Positions 1-11,305 are shown, counted from the stretch's first letter. The stretch is 64,000 nt of DNA from Tipula vernalis (GCA_958295665.1 OY282560.1:86528311-86592310); one strand, 5' to 3'. Program-made: numbers and translations. The notes: generated from the sequence alone by a model not told the origin.

Positions 1-427
1 TATTAATCTACGACAATTTTGTATTACATACCAACATCATGCTCTCACTCTCCGTATTGAGCAGGTGCTCATTTACAACAGATTGTGGAGCATGAGAAGG
101 CTAACAATATAACAATTAAAAATAAAACTGCAATATTGCAACCCTGATGGCACACCGCTTTTCAAATTACGTACATATTCGAACTTCGCTTTGGTTGTTG
201 TTCCTTCAAGATTACCGTCCATTGTTACTTACACATCTCGCTATTTCAGGCTCTGGATATATACATAAGTTAATATGTGCATGCATTAATGTATGTAACG
301 ATGACAGTTCGTATTATATCGTAGCGACATCACCATTGAATCTGTAGTGGCAGCAACTTACCATTATGCACAATTAGCAAGTTTTAAATTTATTTTGATC
401 AATATTTCAATCAATTTAAAATAATTT
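1..427. other. Unassigned flank of gypsy relic
   Basis: AT-rich sequence downstream, in element sense, of the minus-strand gag-protease relic. There is no reverse transcriptase, integrase or clear LTR where the rest of the element should lie. One short plus-strand open frame (147-347) matches no family I know. Confidence 0.4.
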
Positions 428-1975
428 TTAAGGAAAAGTATAAAAATAAAAGCAATTGTTATAGATCAATGGTACATAAATATACCCACGCACGTTCAAT
501 ATATTACCGCTATAGTCTTTGACCATAACCATATCCCGCACTAATTTAATATCCGACAACACTTTATCATACACACTTCCGGGTATAGCTGATATTGGTG
601 CACCCGTATCTACCATAAATCTTACAGTTCTATCTTCAATTATTAAACTTTGTTCTATTTCTGAATTATTTTCTGAAGAATTATAATAAATTTCGTTAAA
701 ATCTTTTTCTGTATTTAACAATAAATTTTCATTTAAAATCTGATTTTATTATCCACCATTTTCATTGAAAAATCTAATGGTTCCTCACTACCAAAATTCT
801 TAACGTCTAATTTTTTATTTATAATATTTTCCCTTTCAGTTGATACTCGAACCTCGACTTGAATATTCTCCATTGCCTCCTTTGAATCGTCGTTTTTAAT
901 TTTAATTTCATCATCGGATGTTGCCATTACATATCCCGCATTACATTTGGTCGCTTTAACTAATGTTCTCCCTGTACCAATTTGACACACTTTAGACGAT
1001 CGTGTCCCATAATTACTACATCCCTCCGTTAATATGCAATTCGTTTCTTGCGATTTACTAGTGCTGCACACTCTCTGCCTAAGGCCTTTTACGTTGCATT
1101 TTCTGCATATCACATTTTTGAATCTACACTTCTCACTTATATGATTTCTAAAACCACAATGACTACATCTGGCATTTTGTTCTTGTGATATCACATTATA
1201 TTGTGTGTGATTTTTTTCCTTAATGATTCTTTCGTCCTTCTTTTTCGCATTTTCAATCTGGCTTCTACTTTGTACATAGTGTTTTTTTAGCGCCATAACC
1301 TCACTAGACTCCTCAGCATACAACTTACTTTCGATTTTTTTTTGCCAAATCCAAAGCTTTTTTAATTCTATCTATGTTTCTGGTTTCATCACTTAGCTCA
1401 TCGAAAATTTTCCTATTGCTTATTCCAGTCACAAATCTATATAAAATTACGTTTCCCATATGTTCGCCAAACATACAATCCATTGCCATACCCCGTAGTT
1501 TCATAACATAATTTTGACATGATTCACTTTCATCCTTATTACAATCAAAAAAACGTTTCCTTTGGATCCAAACATTTACTGACTCAAGAAAGTAATCATT
1601 CATCTTTTTTATTAACTCGGCATACGTGACCATATTTAAATTCACTGGACAGCAAAGGCTGTATATAAATTTATAGGTATCGTTGCCACAGAAATTCAAT
1701 AACGATGCTTTTTTTTGATTATCGTCTTCAATCTTGAAAACCAATAAGAACTGCTCGAATCGTCCTTTATAAATTTTCCAGCAATAGTTTTTATAAGTAA
1801 ATGGCGGCATGTGGCCCCATAGCGATTTTTGATTATCACTCATTTTTTTATATTTTATTCTATTTTTACTTAAAATACTACTTTTTTTTAAACGCTCACG
1901 TGAATCTTTTTTATTTCCTCGTCGGAAATGTTGTGTATGATCGTCACATGGATTAAATAAACAACGATAGTCCAA
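428..1975 (-). pseudogene. Ty3/gypsy-like gag and protease relic
   Basis: Three consecutive open frames read as the 5' half of an LTR retrotransposon. The first has a likely AUG at 1843 and encodes a capsid-type Gag. The second (733-1323) holds the nucleocapsid with a CX2CX4HX4C zinc knuckle, then a second knuckle in which the histidine position is leucine. The third (428-721) starts the protease with the active-site motif DTGAP. Gag changes frame at a nine-A run (1335-1343), where one base fewer would keep it open into the nucleocapsid part. The protease lies in the -1 frame after the Gag stop, as is common in Ty3/gypsy elements. No RT, RNase H or integrase follows, so the element is truncated just after the protease. 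The family assignment is firm at LTR-retrotransposon level and weaker at clade level. Confidence 0.8.
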
Positions 1976-2259
1976 GATTTATAAATTATTCAATACATAT
2001 TTCTTCTTTATAATTTTATTCACGGCACATTGTGGCAGCTCGGTTACATCAACTACTCTATTTTTGTTACCATCTTATAATTAATCATTACAATCTATTA
2101 CTTCTTTGTTTTCTATACCAAGTAGCAAAGTGCCCAAGATGCCAATGTATATTATTTAATATCAATACAATATATTTACTATACATCTGCCGGGAAATTT
2201 AATCGCAATCAACGGAAAATAAGAAAAAATTGATGACGGCACGCTAATGTTAGTGTAGA
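1976..2259. other. Probable leader/LTR-side flank of gag relic
   Basis: AT-rich DNA upstream of the minus-strand gag start. The 5' LTR and primer site would be expected here, but I could not define LTR ends or match a tRNA primer site. Confidence 0.3.
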
Positions 2260-2500
2260 GTCCGGGAATTAGGAAAATCTAATTTTAGAATATCATTTCC
2301 AACGAACATATCATATTGCATCACACTCGGTTAATAAATAGCCAAGTTCCATCCTAATTTTCCATATTCCAGAACTTCATCTAAAAATCATTTTAGAATC
2401 CCATTTGTATCGCGCATGTCAAATTTCTCTAAAATCTGTTAAGAAATAGCCAAGTTCCATCCAAGTTGGCCATATTCCAGAAATTTATCTAAATATCGTT
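2260..2500. repeat. Degenerate ~115-bp repeat units, also inside the 3958-4718 MITE
   Basis: At least two units share phrases such as CAAGTTCCATCC, CCATATTCCAGAA and TTTTAGAATCCCATTT, separated by about 115 bases. The same units recur in both orientations at 4060-4600 inside a TIR element. No terminal inverted repeat is visible here, so this is probably an eroded or partial copy of that family. Confidence 0.65.
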
Positions 2501-2980
2501 TATCGACCTTTTTTTATTTAATGATATTCAAAGAGCAATTCGTGTGTTACAAAAAATGTTGCTCCCTAATGTATTTTATTCAATCGTTCTTTAGAATGGG
2601 TTGGGAGCGATATTTTTAACTTTTACGCTCCCTGTATTAAGAGCAAAATTAAAAATAAAAATTTAAATCACTTTGAAAGAACGAAAGAACTTTTTTTTTT
2701 TGTGTTTATCATTAGAGGGTAAGAGCGTAAAAGCAAACTGAAAAAAATTTTATTGGGAGCCAGAGCGAAAATTTTTATAAAGAGCTCTAAAAGAGCGAAA
2801 AATTTCAACTCTGCATAATACAATTCAGTGACGACTTTGTTCAAAAAAGAATCCAAACAAGATTTTTCTCGAATATCCGTGCTATGCATTGGATGGAAAA
2901 ATTATCAAAGGCCTGATGACTGGGGTCGGTTATTTAAATAGCAAGCAATATTTCTAACAAATGTTGTACGCTTTTCCGTC
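2501..2980. other. AT-rich spacer
   Basis: Contains scattered GGGAGC/GCTCCC and AGAGCGAAA motifs that hint at another degraded repeat (2560-2820), but no ends can be drawn. A 73-codon minus-strand frame (2668-2889) resembles nothing known. Confidence 0.3.
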
Positions 2981-3139
2981 AACGAAATTTGTTCAACAAA
3001 AATAAAAAGTCTCAAAGTCAAATGATTGTTCTCGAATGTCCGAAGAACACCTTAGATATAATCTCTAAACTGTAAGGCCAAATGGAGAGAAAAATCATTT
3101 GAATTTCGGACTTTTCATTTTTGTTGAACAAATTTCATT
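2981..3139. repeat. Inverted repeat with ~47-bp arms
   Basis: Arms 2981-3027 and 3093-3139 are reverse complements with only a few mismatches (core GAAATTTGTTCAACAAAAAT), separated by a 65-bp loop. The layout fits a small hairpin MITE or a remnant of one. No clear target duplication was found. Confidence 0.7.
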
Positions 3140-3324
3140 GTACATTGACCTGATATTATGTTTTATTTCTCAAAGGGGAAATATAAGTAAATTATTTTAG
3201 ATATTTTTCATTGGGCCACAAAATTTTCGTAATTACGCTGATACACTGATATTACAAAATGGCAGATATAAAACGAAAACTATTAAACACAACCAATTAA
3301 CCTCGTTTTTCACAAAAAAATAAA

Positions 3325-3945
3325 TAAAATAAAATTAACGATGTTATCAGTACGGAAAATGTTATCGTAACTATTTCAAATAGTACCTGTTGCAGCGATC
3401 AGATTGTAAAAGAAATTAATCGGCCTCAAATTTCCAGCCCGCTAATGTCTAACGTAAGTGAATATGACATAAGTAAATTAATTAACGATGTGAATTTTAG
3501 TGAAAACAGGGTTGACAATTTTAATCGATTTGGTATCCTAAAGAATCAGAGCATTTTCCTTCAAGTGGAAAAAAGGAATTTCAGATTTAAATTTTCCAGG
3601 TTTAAAAGGTGGATTTGGTTGGTGTATTCAAAGAAAGTTGATGGTGCTTTTTGTAAATATAGCACGGCGGTGGTGGTAACACGGCGGTGGTGGTCAGCAA
3701 GTTCTAGGCAAATTAGTGAAAACTACTTTTGTAAATTGGAAAGATGCTGTTGAAGTTTTCAATAAACCACAAAAAGCTGAATACCACAAAGCCGCCTTTT
3801 TACGAGCACAAATTTTAATAGATTCAGCACATAAGCAACAAATTATTGAAAACCCTTTTCGTTTACGTCCAATAATTGACACTAGGGGTTTCAATACCGT
3901 GATTTTTTTATATACTCGTTTAACTAAATATATAATGGTATAGGA
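3325..3945 (+). pseudogene. hAT-type, ZMYM1-like transposase N-terminal relic
   Basis: The plus strand reads as the N-terminal part of the hAT-like proteins often annotated as zinc finger MYM-type protein 1-like. A leader is followed by a TTF-type zinc-finger segment (WLVYSKKVDGAFCKY), then VKTTFVNWKDAVEVFNK and a stretch ending KQQIIEN. The first part is open in one frame (3325-3753) and the second in another (from about 3680 to 3892), so there is a frameshift. It coincides with a local duplication of GGCGGTGGTGGT at 3664-3695. The dimerisation and catalytic parts of the transposase are absent. This is a short dead fragment; the assignment rests on recalled family motifs. Confidence 0.65.
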
Positions 3946-3957
3946 ATAATATTTTAT

Positions 3958-4718
3958 AGTAAAACCTCGGTTTAAGAGCCTAATTATACGATTGAGCTGC
4001 TTCTGATTTTCGATTGCCCCTTAAATCAGAATCGAGAAAGTTTAAATATCTCGTTTTATGATGAAATTTAGGATTCTTGATGGAAATGGGATTCTAAGAT
4101 GAATTTAAGATGAAGTTCTGGAATATGGTCAGTTAGGACGGAACTTGATCGCTTCTTAACCTGTGTTGATGAATTTCAGGATGCTCGACGTAAACGGAAT
4201 TTTAAAATGATTTTTGCAAAAAATTCTGGAAAATGGCCAATTATTTCTGAATAGATTGTGATGAAACTCGTTAAGTACAAAAGGTAAAGGAACGACAGAG
4301 TTCCTTCCTAATTGGCCATACTTCATCTTAAAATCATTTTAGAACCCCATTTCCGTGATGCTTGCACATTTTCATCATAACCGGTTAGCAAACGGTCAAG
4401 TTCGTTGAAAATCCAATTTCCGTCATGCAAGCTGAATTTCATCATAATCGGTAAAGAAATTACCAAGTTCCATCCTACCTGGCCATATTAAAGAGCTTTA
4501 TCCAAAAATTATTTTAGAATCCCATTTCCATCGTGCATGCTCAATTTCACCGTAATCGGTTAAGAAATAGGAAAATTTCTTCCTAATTGGCCTGAATTTG
4601 ACTTGAAAGGCTGTGTATGGATAAACTTCTACATGCTATATTCAAATTGTCTTCATTCGGATCTATGGAATAGTGACAGGCCAACCTCCAATTAGTCCCT
4701 TAAACCGAGGTTTTACAG
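3958..4718. mobile_element. MITE with 19-bp TIRs and internal repeat arms
   Basis: The left end AGTAAAACCTCGGTTTAAG (3958-3976) is matched in inverted orientation at 4699-4717 with 18 of 19 bases. The interior holds opposed copies of a ~115-bp unit: 4060-4290 reads inverted relative to 4290-4610, making a largely palindromic body. There is no coding capacity. The end sequence resembles pogo/Tigger-type TIRs (CAGTAAAACCTC...), so a Tc1/mariner-superfamily MITE is the best guess. An intact TA duplication is not obvious. Confidence 0.75.
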
Positions 4719-6239
4719 GATATATTATAAAATAAATAATTCGAAAATCGGGAATTGGGCTTGCGTCTCGGGATTTCCTGGGATAAAATTCCCGAGAATT
4801 TGAGAAATTAAAAGTATTCCCGTTTCTCGGGTATATTGTGAATATTTCCCGGGAATGCTAAATCCAATTTCAAGATTCCTCTATGTCGTTTTTTTACTTC
4901 ATGGAATTAATCAGAAAGTCACCGGTGATTGGTTTAACGCTATTAAAATAAACGCTTTATAGAGTTAGATTGTAAAGAACTGAATATTATATTAAATAGC
5001 CACATCCGTTGGAATAATTTAGAATTACGTTGGAACGGTTCCATAGTAAAAATAGCACTTCGGGAACTGAAAATATTTGAAATGTGGGTTAAACGAATAT
5101 TGAGCAATGATTTCCAGCTTCAAAATGTTCCTAAACCGTTAAACATACCCTTAGTTACCCAAAGCTGTAGCGATTTCAGCATTATTATTAACAAATTTAG
5201 AAGATCAGGTAACTATTATTGACCACAGACATTAAAGTTTCTAAAAGAAAAAATTAGGAGAAATAAAGATGTTGCCTCAACTATTATGGAAGCAAGCAAG
5301 GAAATAGAATTCAGTTAAAAGAAGAGCTGGATGTAACCAAAATTTCGCACTGCCTTTGTACCCAAAATCCAGGGATTCTCTATAAGAATAAATAAGATGC
5401 TAAGTTTAATATAAAAATAGAAAAACATCCAAATTATCAAGCCGACTTCCACCGAAAATGAGAAGGATTTTCCATTAGCGGGTGGGTTTCTAGGGGAAAT
5501 TCAATCGTTATTGAACTCTGCCAACATTTGGCAATATATTGAGTAAATTCAACACTGACAGCTTAATTTCACTTTTTCCGCCGGTAGATTTCCCAGAGAA
5601 CGGAATTTATTACTCATAAATAATATCTTTAAAATTGAATTTATTAAAGCTTAACATGTCTTTGAAATTTCAATCAATAAAACGTCATAAAATGCCAATG
5701 AAACATCACAGAAATGTCAATGTCAAAAAAATGGGAATGCTATATTTCGAAGCTTACTAGATATAATTTATTTTTATATGATGACGATATTATTAGCCGT
5801 AGAAAAATATTTCTTCGAAAATGTTGATATTACCTGGAAAAACAGCTCAACAAGTTTCTTTTACTGTTTTTTTGTTAAAATGACCCCCACGCAATGCTTC
5901 AATCGACTTAAACTTTTGTGGAAAGATAGATGTCTGTAAAATTGAGAATAAACAATTTAGTTTATTAGATTACACCGTTGTCTAGTAATATCAAATACTA
6001 AATATCGTTATCTTTAAATTAGTTTTACGTATTGCATTAATAATAATTTATTTGAACAAAAAGTATATTGCATTGATTTTAATCGGTTTTTTAAATCGAA
6101 ATTTAGTAAAATTATATTATACCGATTCTTAGCAGTGTACAATACGCACCAACACAAGAAAAATTAGTTAGAATCCAATATGATTTGTATACGTATTACT
6201 GTGGAAAAAAGTGTGGAAAACTTCACATCCATTCTCCTT
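4719..6239. other. Intergenic AT-rich DNA with one unassigned open frame
   Basis: Holds clustered TTCCCGGGAAT-like words at 4740-4870 and a 92-codon plus-strand open stretch at 4947-5222 that I cannot assign. The latter could be a further transposase fragment, since it follows the hAT-like relic, but no motif supports that. Confidence 0.3.
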
Positions 6240-6665
6240 CTATCAATTTTTTCCGCTATTTGACGATTTGAGCATCCTCCTTCATTTAAATCCATCGTCA
6301 CCTAATAGAAAAAAATCCATAAGGTGGGAATGTTTGTTTGCGATATAATTGCCTATTCCGTAGGACCCTTTGGTCATGTACGGAATCCGGGGGCACAACA
6401 AATATTAATAAATTTACAAGAATTATCGCATACTGCCGTTAAATTAATAATGTAATCAAGTTTACGATTTATATATTGACAGTGTAACGCAGACTGTACA
6501 ACTATTTTTATGTGGCATCCATCGATATAGCACCTAACGCTTTCGAAAATATTGATGTGCCAATTTTATTAGCTTTGGCAATTTTATTACCTTTGGTGCA
6601 AGCTTCACAAACATATCAAGAATTTTGTGAACAATTGTTCTCACAGTATATCAATGTATCAATTT
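6240..6665 (-). pseudogene. PIF/Harbinger (HARBI1-like) transposase relic, copy A
   Basis: The minus strand contains broken pieces of a HARBI1-type DDE nuclease, recognisable by comparison with the better-preserved copy at 47160-47730: the region around SSGKFI, the VHDQRVLRN-type stretch and the QTFPPYGFFLL-type stretch. Several stops and frameshifts interrupt it. HARBI1-like proteins cut and move PIF/Harbinger transposons, but this copy cannot make one. The similarity to copy B continues through noncoding DNA to about 6950. Confidence 0.65.
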
Positions 6666-6950
6666 AAACTTGTACCAGTGACCCTCTAGCTCGCTGCACT
6701 GGTCAGTCAATATAGAAACATAGAAACACGAAATTGTATTGAAAATTTGAAACATTTAAAAGATTTATGTTGGGCGAATATACAGCATATTTTATTAAGT
6801 GAATGAGCAGACAGTCTTAAGTGTTTGCGGATATAAGCAGCATTAGCAAATAAGTATATGCTTGTAAATTTCAGTTTTGTTATAGTTTCGTGTTATGTAC
6901 GAATAACATAAAAATGTTACTGTAACATAACCTCACAAATTATATATATA
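6666..6950. repeat. Noncoding flank shared with 47731-48050
   Basis: Continues the similarity of the Harbinger relic beyond its coding part. Both loci share phrases such as CAATATAGAAACA, CTTGTAAATTTCAG and TTTTGTTATAGTTTC in the same order. Together with 6240-6665 this makes a ~700-bp dispersed repeat, presumably the body of a decayed Harbinger element. Confidence 0.7.
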
Positions 6951-6954
6951 TAAA

Positions 6955-7190
6955 GGGTTTTCAAAATCGAGGTCTCAAGTAAAAATATGCCAGCTGTTAG
7001 AACAAGAGTTGCTGAAGAGTCAAGGACATTAATTCGTCGTCGTTCACACCAATTAATCTTCAAACCAACAACTTTTGTAGAGTCAATTGGAAGATATTGA
7101 TGTGCACAATATGTGGTTTCAACAGGATGGTGCAACATGCCACACACCAATTTCTCGAAGATGTAACGAAATGTTAAAACGATTTCGTGT
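6955..7190 (+). pseudogene. mariner-like transposase relic, 5' part
   Basis: Reads as a Tc1/mariner-superfamily transposase with the diagnostic MWFQQDGATCHT block around the second catalytic aspartate. It is preceded by a fragment of the N-terminal HTH region (RVAEESRTLIRRRSHQL). The roughly 100 residues that normally separate these two parts are missing, so the gene has an internal deletion. The frame then runs into an unrelated insert, and the next conserved block appears about 900 bp downstream at 8096. Confidence 0.75.
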
Positions 7191-8095
7191 ACAAAAAAAA
7201 TTAAACAAACAAGAGTACTGGCTACAGCACATGTCTGGCTATAGACTCACGGCGATGGGGTGGGTGAAATCTCCAGCATCCTGTTTGTTCCTGAAAAAAA
7301 CTGTGTTGATAACCGACTCAACTCTTCACTTCTCCAACCATCACCCAAATTAAATTAATTTAATTCATAACTTATAATAACAAACAAATCATTTTTTTTT
7401 CTTACGTGCCCTCCAACGGTGCACGGGTGTGGTTAACCGCGGCTCGCCACACCGTTAACGAGCCTTGTATTGCCGATGTGAGGGAATTTAAAGGTATTTC
7501 ACGGATATTCAACACCCGCTCGTGAATATCCGAAGTCATACAATTTTATGACGTCTAATGGACTTCTCACAAGAAAACCCCAAAAAAATTACTTTTCTGT
7601 CTTTTTTTTTCACTCACAACACAATAATTTATTTATCACTCACAAACCAATAATAACACTCACAAAAATACACTCAAAACTATAATAGTCTTATAAAACT
7701 TAACCCATTTTAGTTAGCACTTAGGGTAGAAAATTCTGAATTTTTATCACTGTTTGTTGTTATTTATATATTCACATATGGTATATACGAGTATTTAAAA
7801 CAAATTCATGAATTATTTTCTTATTTTATTTAATAAAACTATAATTTCATTTTTTTTTTGTTTTGTTGTTTATTTATTAACTAATTTAAATTTTAATAAA
7901 ATATATAAGAAAAAAATTTAACTTTAATATACGCCACTCAACTAATTCCTCATCAACAAAAACAAACAGATTGGTTTTTTACTGATACGGGATTTTTCAT
8001 TTTTTTTCTTCTGTTATCGACCTTTCTTTTTATTATCATTATCACATCAAATTTTTTTTACAGTCCCCAAAAAAGATGTAAAATTGCAATCGAAT
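7191..8095. mobile_element. Unidentified insert splitting the mariner relic
   Basis: About 0.9 kb between two parts of one mariner reading frame. It begins near an A-rich run (7191) and ends near 8096. The left half is notably GC-rich for this window and includes an inverted repeat GGTGTGG...CCACACC with flanking GTTAAC words (7424-7459). The right half is AT-rich. No TIR or target duplication could be fixed, so its nature (LTR fragment, DNA element or filler) is open. Confidence 0.4.
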
Positions 8096-8235
8096 TAAAG
8101 TGATTCGTTACAAAGAACAGACGTGAATTGGCCACCAAGATCATGCGATTTAACGCCATTGAACTTCTTCTTATACGACTCGGTTTATTTTTTATTAGAT
8201 GTCATTTATTTAAACGAGACATTGAAAAGTTTAGT
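8096..8235 (+). pseudogene. mariner-like transposase relic, 3' part
   Basis: Contains the block VNWPPRSCDLTPLNFFL around the third catalytic residue of mariner/Tc1 transposases, which normally lies about 25-30 residues after QQDGATCHT. It is the continuation of the relic at 6955-7190. The conserved W(G)-type residue after FFL is replaced and the frame degrades soon after. Confidence 0.75.
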
Positions 8236-8297
8236 TGGCTATAGGGCACAATTGAATACTTTTAACCTAGTGACATCTGTTTAAATATTGCATAAAC

Positions 8298-8335
8298 GTT
8301 TAGTTTGAAAAGTTTTCTGAGGCACACAGCATTAG
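8298..8335. repeat. Short dispersed repeat ending AGGCACACAGCAT, copy 1
   Basis: GTTTAGTTTGAAAAG followed by TTCTGAGGCACACAGCAT. Close copies lie at 11361-11398, 36165-36200 and 48120-48160. The preceding segment TTGAATACTTTTAACC plus AGTGACATC (8253-8280) is also shared with 48058-48090. Probably the terminal part of a degraded DNA element. Confidence 0.65.
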
Positions 8336-9639
8336 TACAACATTTATTTATTTTCTGACAGTTCAAAAAGGAAACAATTGGTTTATGCTAGCTATAAAAT
8401 GAGTGCAAAAGTTATTCTGTTCATGAATGTCTGTTTGCTTCACTAACGCTGTACATTTTCTTAACCAATGGAACTCAAATTTACAGCTTAAAAATGTTCA
8501 CTTCTGTCGCGTACGTTTTTTACTTTTCCCACTATAACGAAGTTATATTGGATACGTATTGTAATCGCGAAAACAATTTTGTTCCAGATTTTCACATTTC
8601 TCGACGAATTAGGTTACCAGGACCCCGAACCATCGATTAGAAAAATGTCGTGTCCGTCCTTCTGTCCTTCCAGTCATACATTTTTATTATTTTTGTTTTG
8701 CCTCCCATTCTCACAAATATTGATAGTTTTGGTCGAAATTTTGTACAAAGACCACCAGTAAGTAGTTATAATATCTATAATAAAAACAGTTTTTAAGCAC
8801 AGTAGTAACTAATTTAATTAAATTTATTTAAGTAATTATATTCGCCAGTTCGTTTATATCCGCTGGTCAGTGTACAAAAACGTTTATTTAGTTTTTTTTA
8901 TATGAAGTTTTGCTAAAAACAAATGCCACGATATGAAGTTTAAAGTAATAATAATAATTTACAATAGATTGGTGTCATGTATTTTGAAAAGGGAATAATC
9001 CATAATCCTTTAATATCCAGGAAAACGATGAAATAAAACAGCCAATTTTAACACCTTTTTAGCTGATTTATCAACTAAACTTATTATTAAATTTATATTT
9101 TTCGATGCAACTTACAAACGTTCTCTTTATTTTCTGTTTTAAATACAAAATTTTGCTCAAATCTCATATTTTGTTTGCTAATAAATTTCAAAAACAACAG
9201 ACATAACCTCATAAAAAACGAAAAATCACCTCATTTTATTTGCAATTTTCTTTGATTATAAAGGGTCAGCGGATTATTTAATTTAAACAAAATATGATAG
9301 TATTTCAGATTTTTAATATAACCTTCAGCATTTCTTAAAGATAATTTTAATTAACAATTTTGCAATTTTATTGGACTGGTATTTCATATAAAAAAATGTA
9401 ATCAAACAATTTTGTACACGGACTAGCGCCTCTTGCGAAAATGTTTGTAAAACTGATGTACTAAACCACGATCTATAGTTTTCTGCTACCAGTTAAGCTT
9501 GTTCAATCAAACATCGAAGTTCTAAAACTAGAAACCAAAGTTACAAACCACAAAAATATCAAATAGTTTTAGTTCAACATATTTATTATTTGGTTCCAAT
9601 TGGAATTCAAATATACTGCATTCAAAATGTAATTTAATT
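8336..9639. other. AT-rich DNA, no recognisable feature
   Basis: Scattered stops in all frames. The 60-codon frame at 8579-8761 has a hydrophobic stretch but no recognisable domain. I see no TIR or LTR structure. Confidence 0.4.
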
Positions 9640-10275
9640 ACCAAATCTTTCGAATAAAAGTGATTTCCTGGGAAAATAAGACCATTCAGAGGCAATATTA
9701 GTGGAATTTAGTCAAAATAATAAATGGACCATAAGAAAATGAATCCAAATCACTGACAAGTGGCGTAAATGACATTTAACAATTTTTAGTCTTAATCGCC
9801 AGAAAAAATGTCTAGTTTAAATTAATTCCTGGTGTAAGAAATCGTTAATCGGGATAATGGACAACAGTTTTAAGCAGCTACTACATGTACTATCGGATTC
9901 CTAGTTCAAATATCTAGAAGTTTGTGTTAACGGTCAATGAACGATTTTAAACGAAATCTTAATCGGTACCTAAAGATTCCAGACGAATTTATTCCCCTGG
10001 ATAGGGAGTATTTCTTGGACTGGATGGACGGAGTAGTAGGTCAGCTACTACATTTACTATTGGAAAGTGAATTCAAATCTCTGGCAAGGGGTGCAAAGGC
10101 CCATTAATCAGTTTCAGCTAAAATCTCAATACCTAGAGTTTCCAAACTAATTTATTCCTCTGGATAGGGGGTAGGTTTTGGGCTCGATGAACGGAGTAGT
10201 AGGTCAGCTACTACATGTACTATCGGAAAGTGAATTCAAATCTCTGGCAAGGAGTGCTAAGGCAAGTTTATCAGT
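9640..10275. repeat. Tandem repeat, ~165-bp unit, about four copies
   Basis: The anchor CAGCTACTACATGTACTAT recurs at 9875, 10042 and 10205, giving spacings of 167 and 163 bases. The last two units are very similar (shared GGAAAGTGAATTCAAATCTC). An older unit is detectable at 9738-9780 from the same phrase in degraded form. Divergence rises toward the left end. This is a minisatellite or internal tandem array of a larger element. Confidence 0.8.
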
Positions 10276-11305
10276 TTCATATCCATATTCATCAATAATT
10301 ATTTATATTTTCTAATTGCTGGGTTCCATTTAACGTGGCAAAGTACACACAAGTACTTCTGACTGCACGCAGCTACTCTTGCTAAATTTTATGAGTAGTT
10401 TGCTTTTTGAATTTATGGCGATTTCGTTACCAGAATATTTAGTACAACTAATCCATATTATTTTAATGCAATAATAATGTTTAACAACAAACAATAATGT
10501 TTAAAAACAAAATTTTAATGCAATAATAATGTTACGTAATTAATTATTAATTATTTAAAAAATCGAGCCTCATACATATTTACAAAAGTAAAACACACGC
10601 CCTCTTTTAAGCAAAACCAAATATTTTAGCACTTAGCAGAAACATTGTGTAGTAAATGTAGTACATATGCAAGTATTAAATATTTCAATATGAATCCGTA
10701 ATTTTTCCAATTGGAATTTAGTTTAGCAGTTCAATACTAGTACTTATATAGAATCTGTGGATTTGTGGAAAACTTCACATCCATCCAAAAACCATATATC
10801 ATGGAAGCAAGAATGGAACCGGTTTGCATTTTCGGACTCATGGAAATGAAACTGATGTCCGTCAGAATCATTGAAATTAATTTTTTTTTTTTCGTTGGAA
10901 AATTTTTATTGATAAATTTAATTAAAAATAATAAATTAAGACTAATTAACAAAGTTTTTATCATAAGCTTTCATAAGCTACAACTATTCACTACTAGTCC
11001 TAATCAAGTGACGCATTTTAATTGCACGTTTTTTTTTTACTAGACTACGACTAACGAACAAAACAGAGGGAACGGTTTTATTATTGTTATCTGTTTTACA
11101 GTTATTTCAAAAAGCAATAATGTACTCTGAAATGCATGTAAAAAAGTAATATTCTAATTGCAGAAATGTGGAAGTTATTGACATTTGAAATCAATATAAT
11201 ACTCGTAGGTGTCTTAATTAAGTGGAGCGATGTGTATAATCATTAGTTTGGTACATTTTTTTTTTAATTTTCGACAGTCTTCTGTAGTGATTTGAGCCTC
11301 GTAAA
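10276..11305. other. AT-rich DNA, no recognisable feature
   Basis: Overlapping short frames on both strands at 10737-11043 include homopolymer-coded runs and match no known protein. A 19-base phrase around GTGGAAAACTTCACATCC (10764) also occurs near 6206. Confidence 0.35.

Noticed and set aside
147..347. 66-codon plus-strand frame at the window start
   Set aside because: No recognisable domain, and it sits on the degraded flank of a retrotransposon relic.
10737..11043. Overlapping open frames on both strands
   Set aside because: They mirror each other across homopolymer T/A runs and resemble no protein; chance frames in AT-rich DNA.
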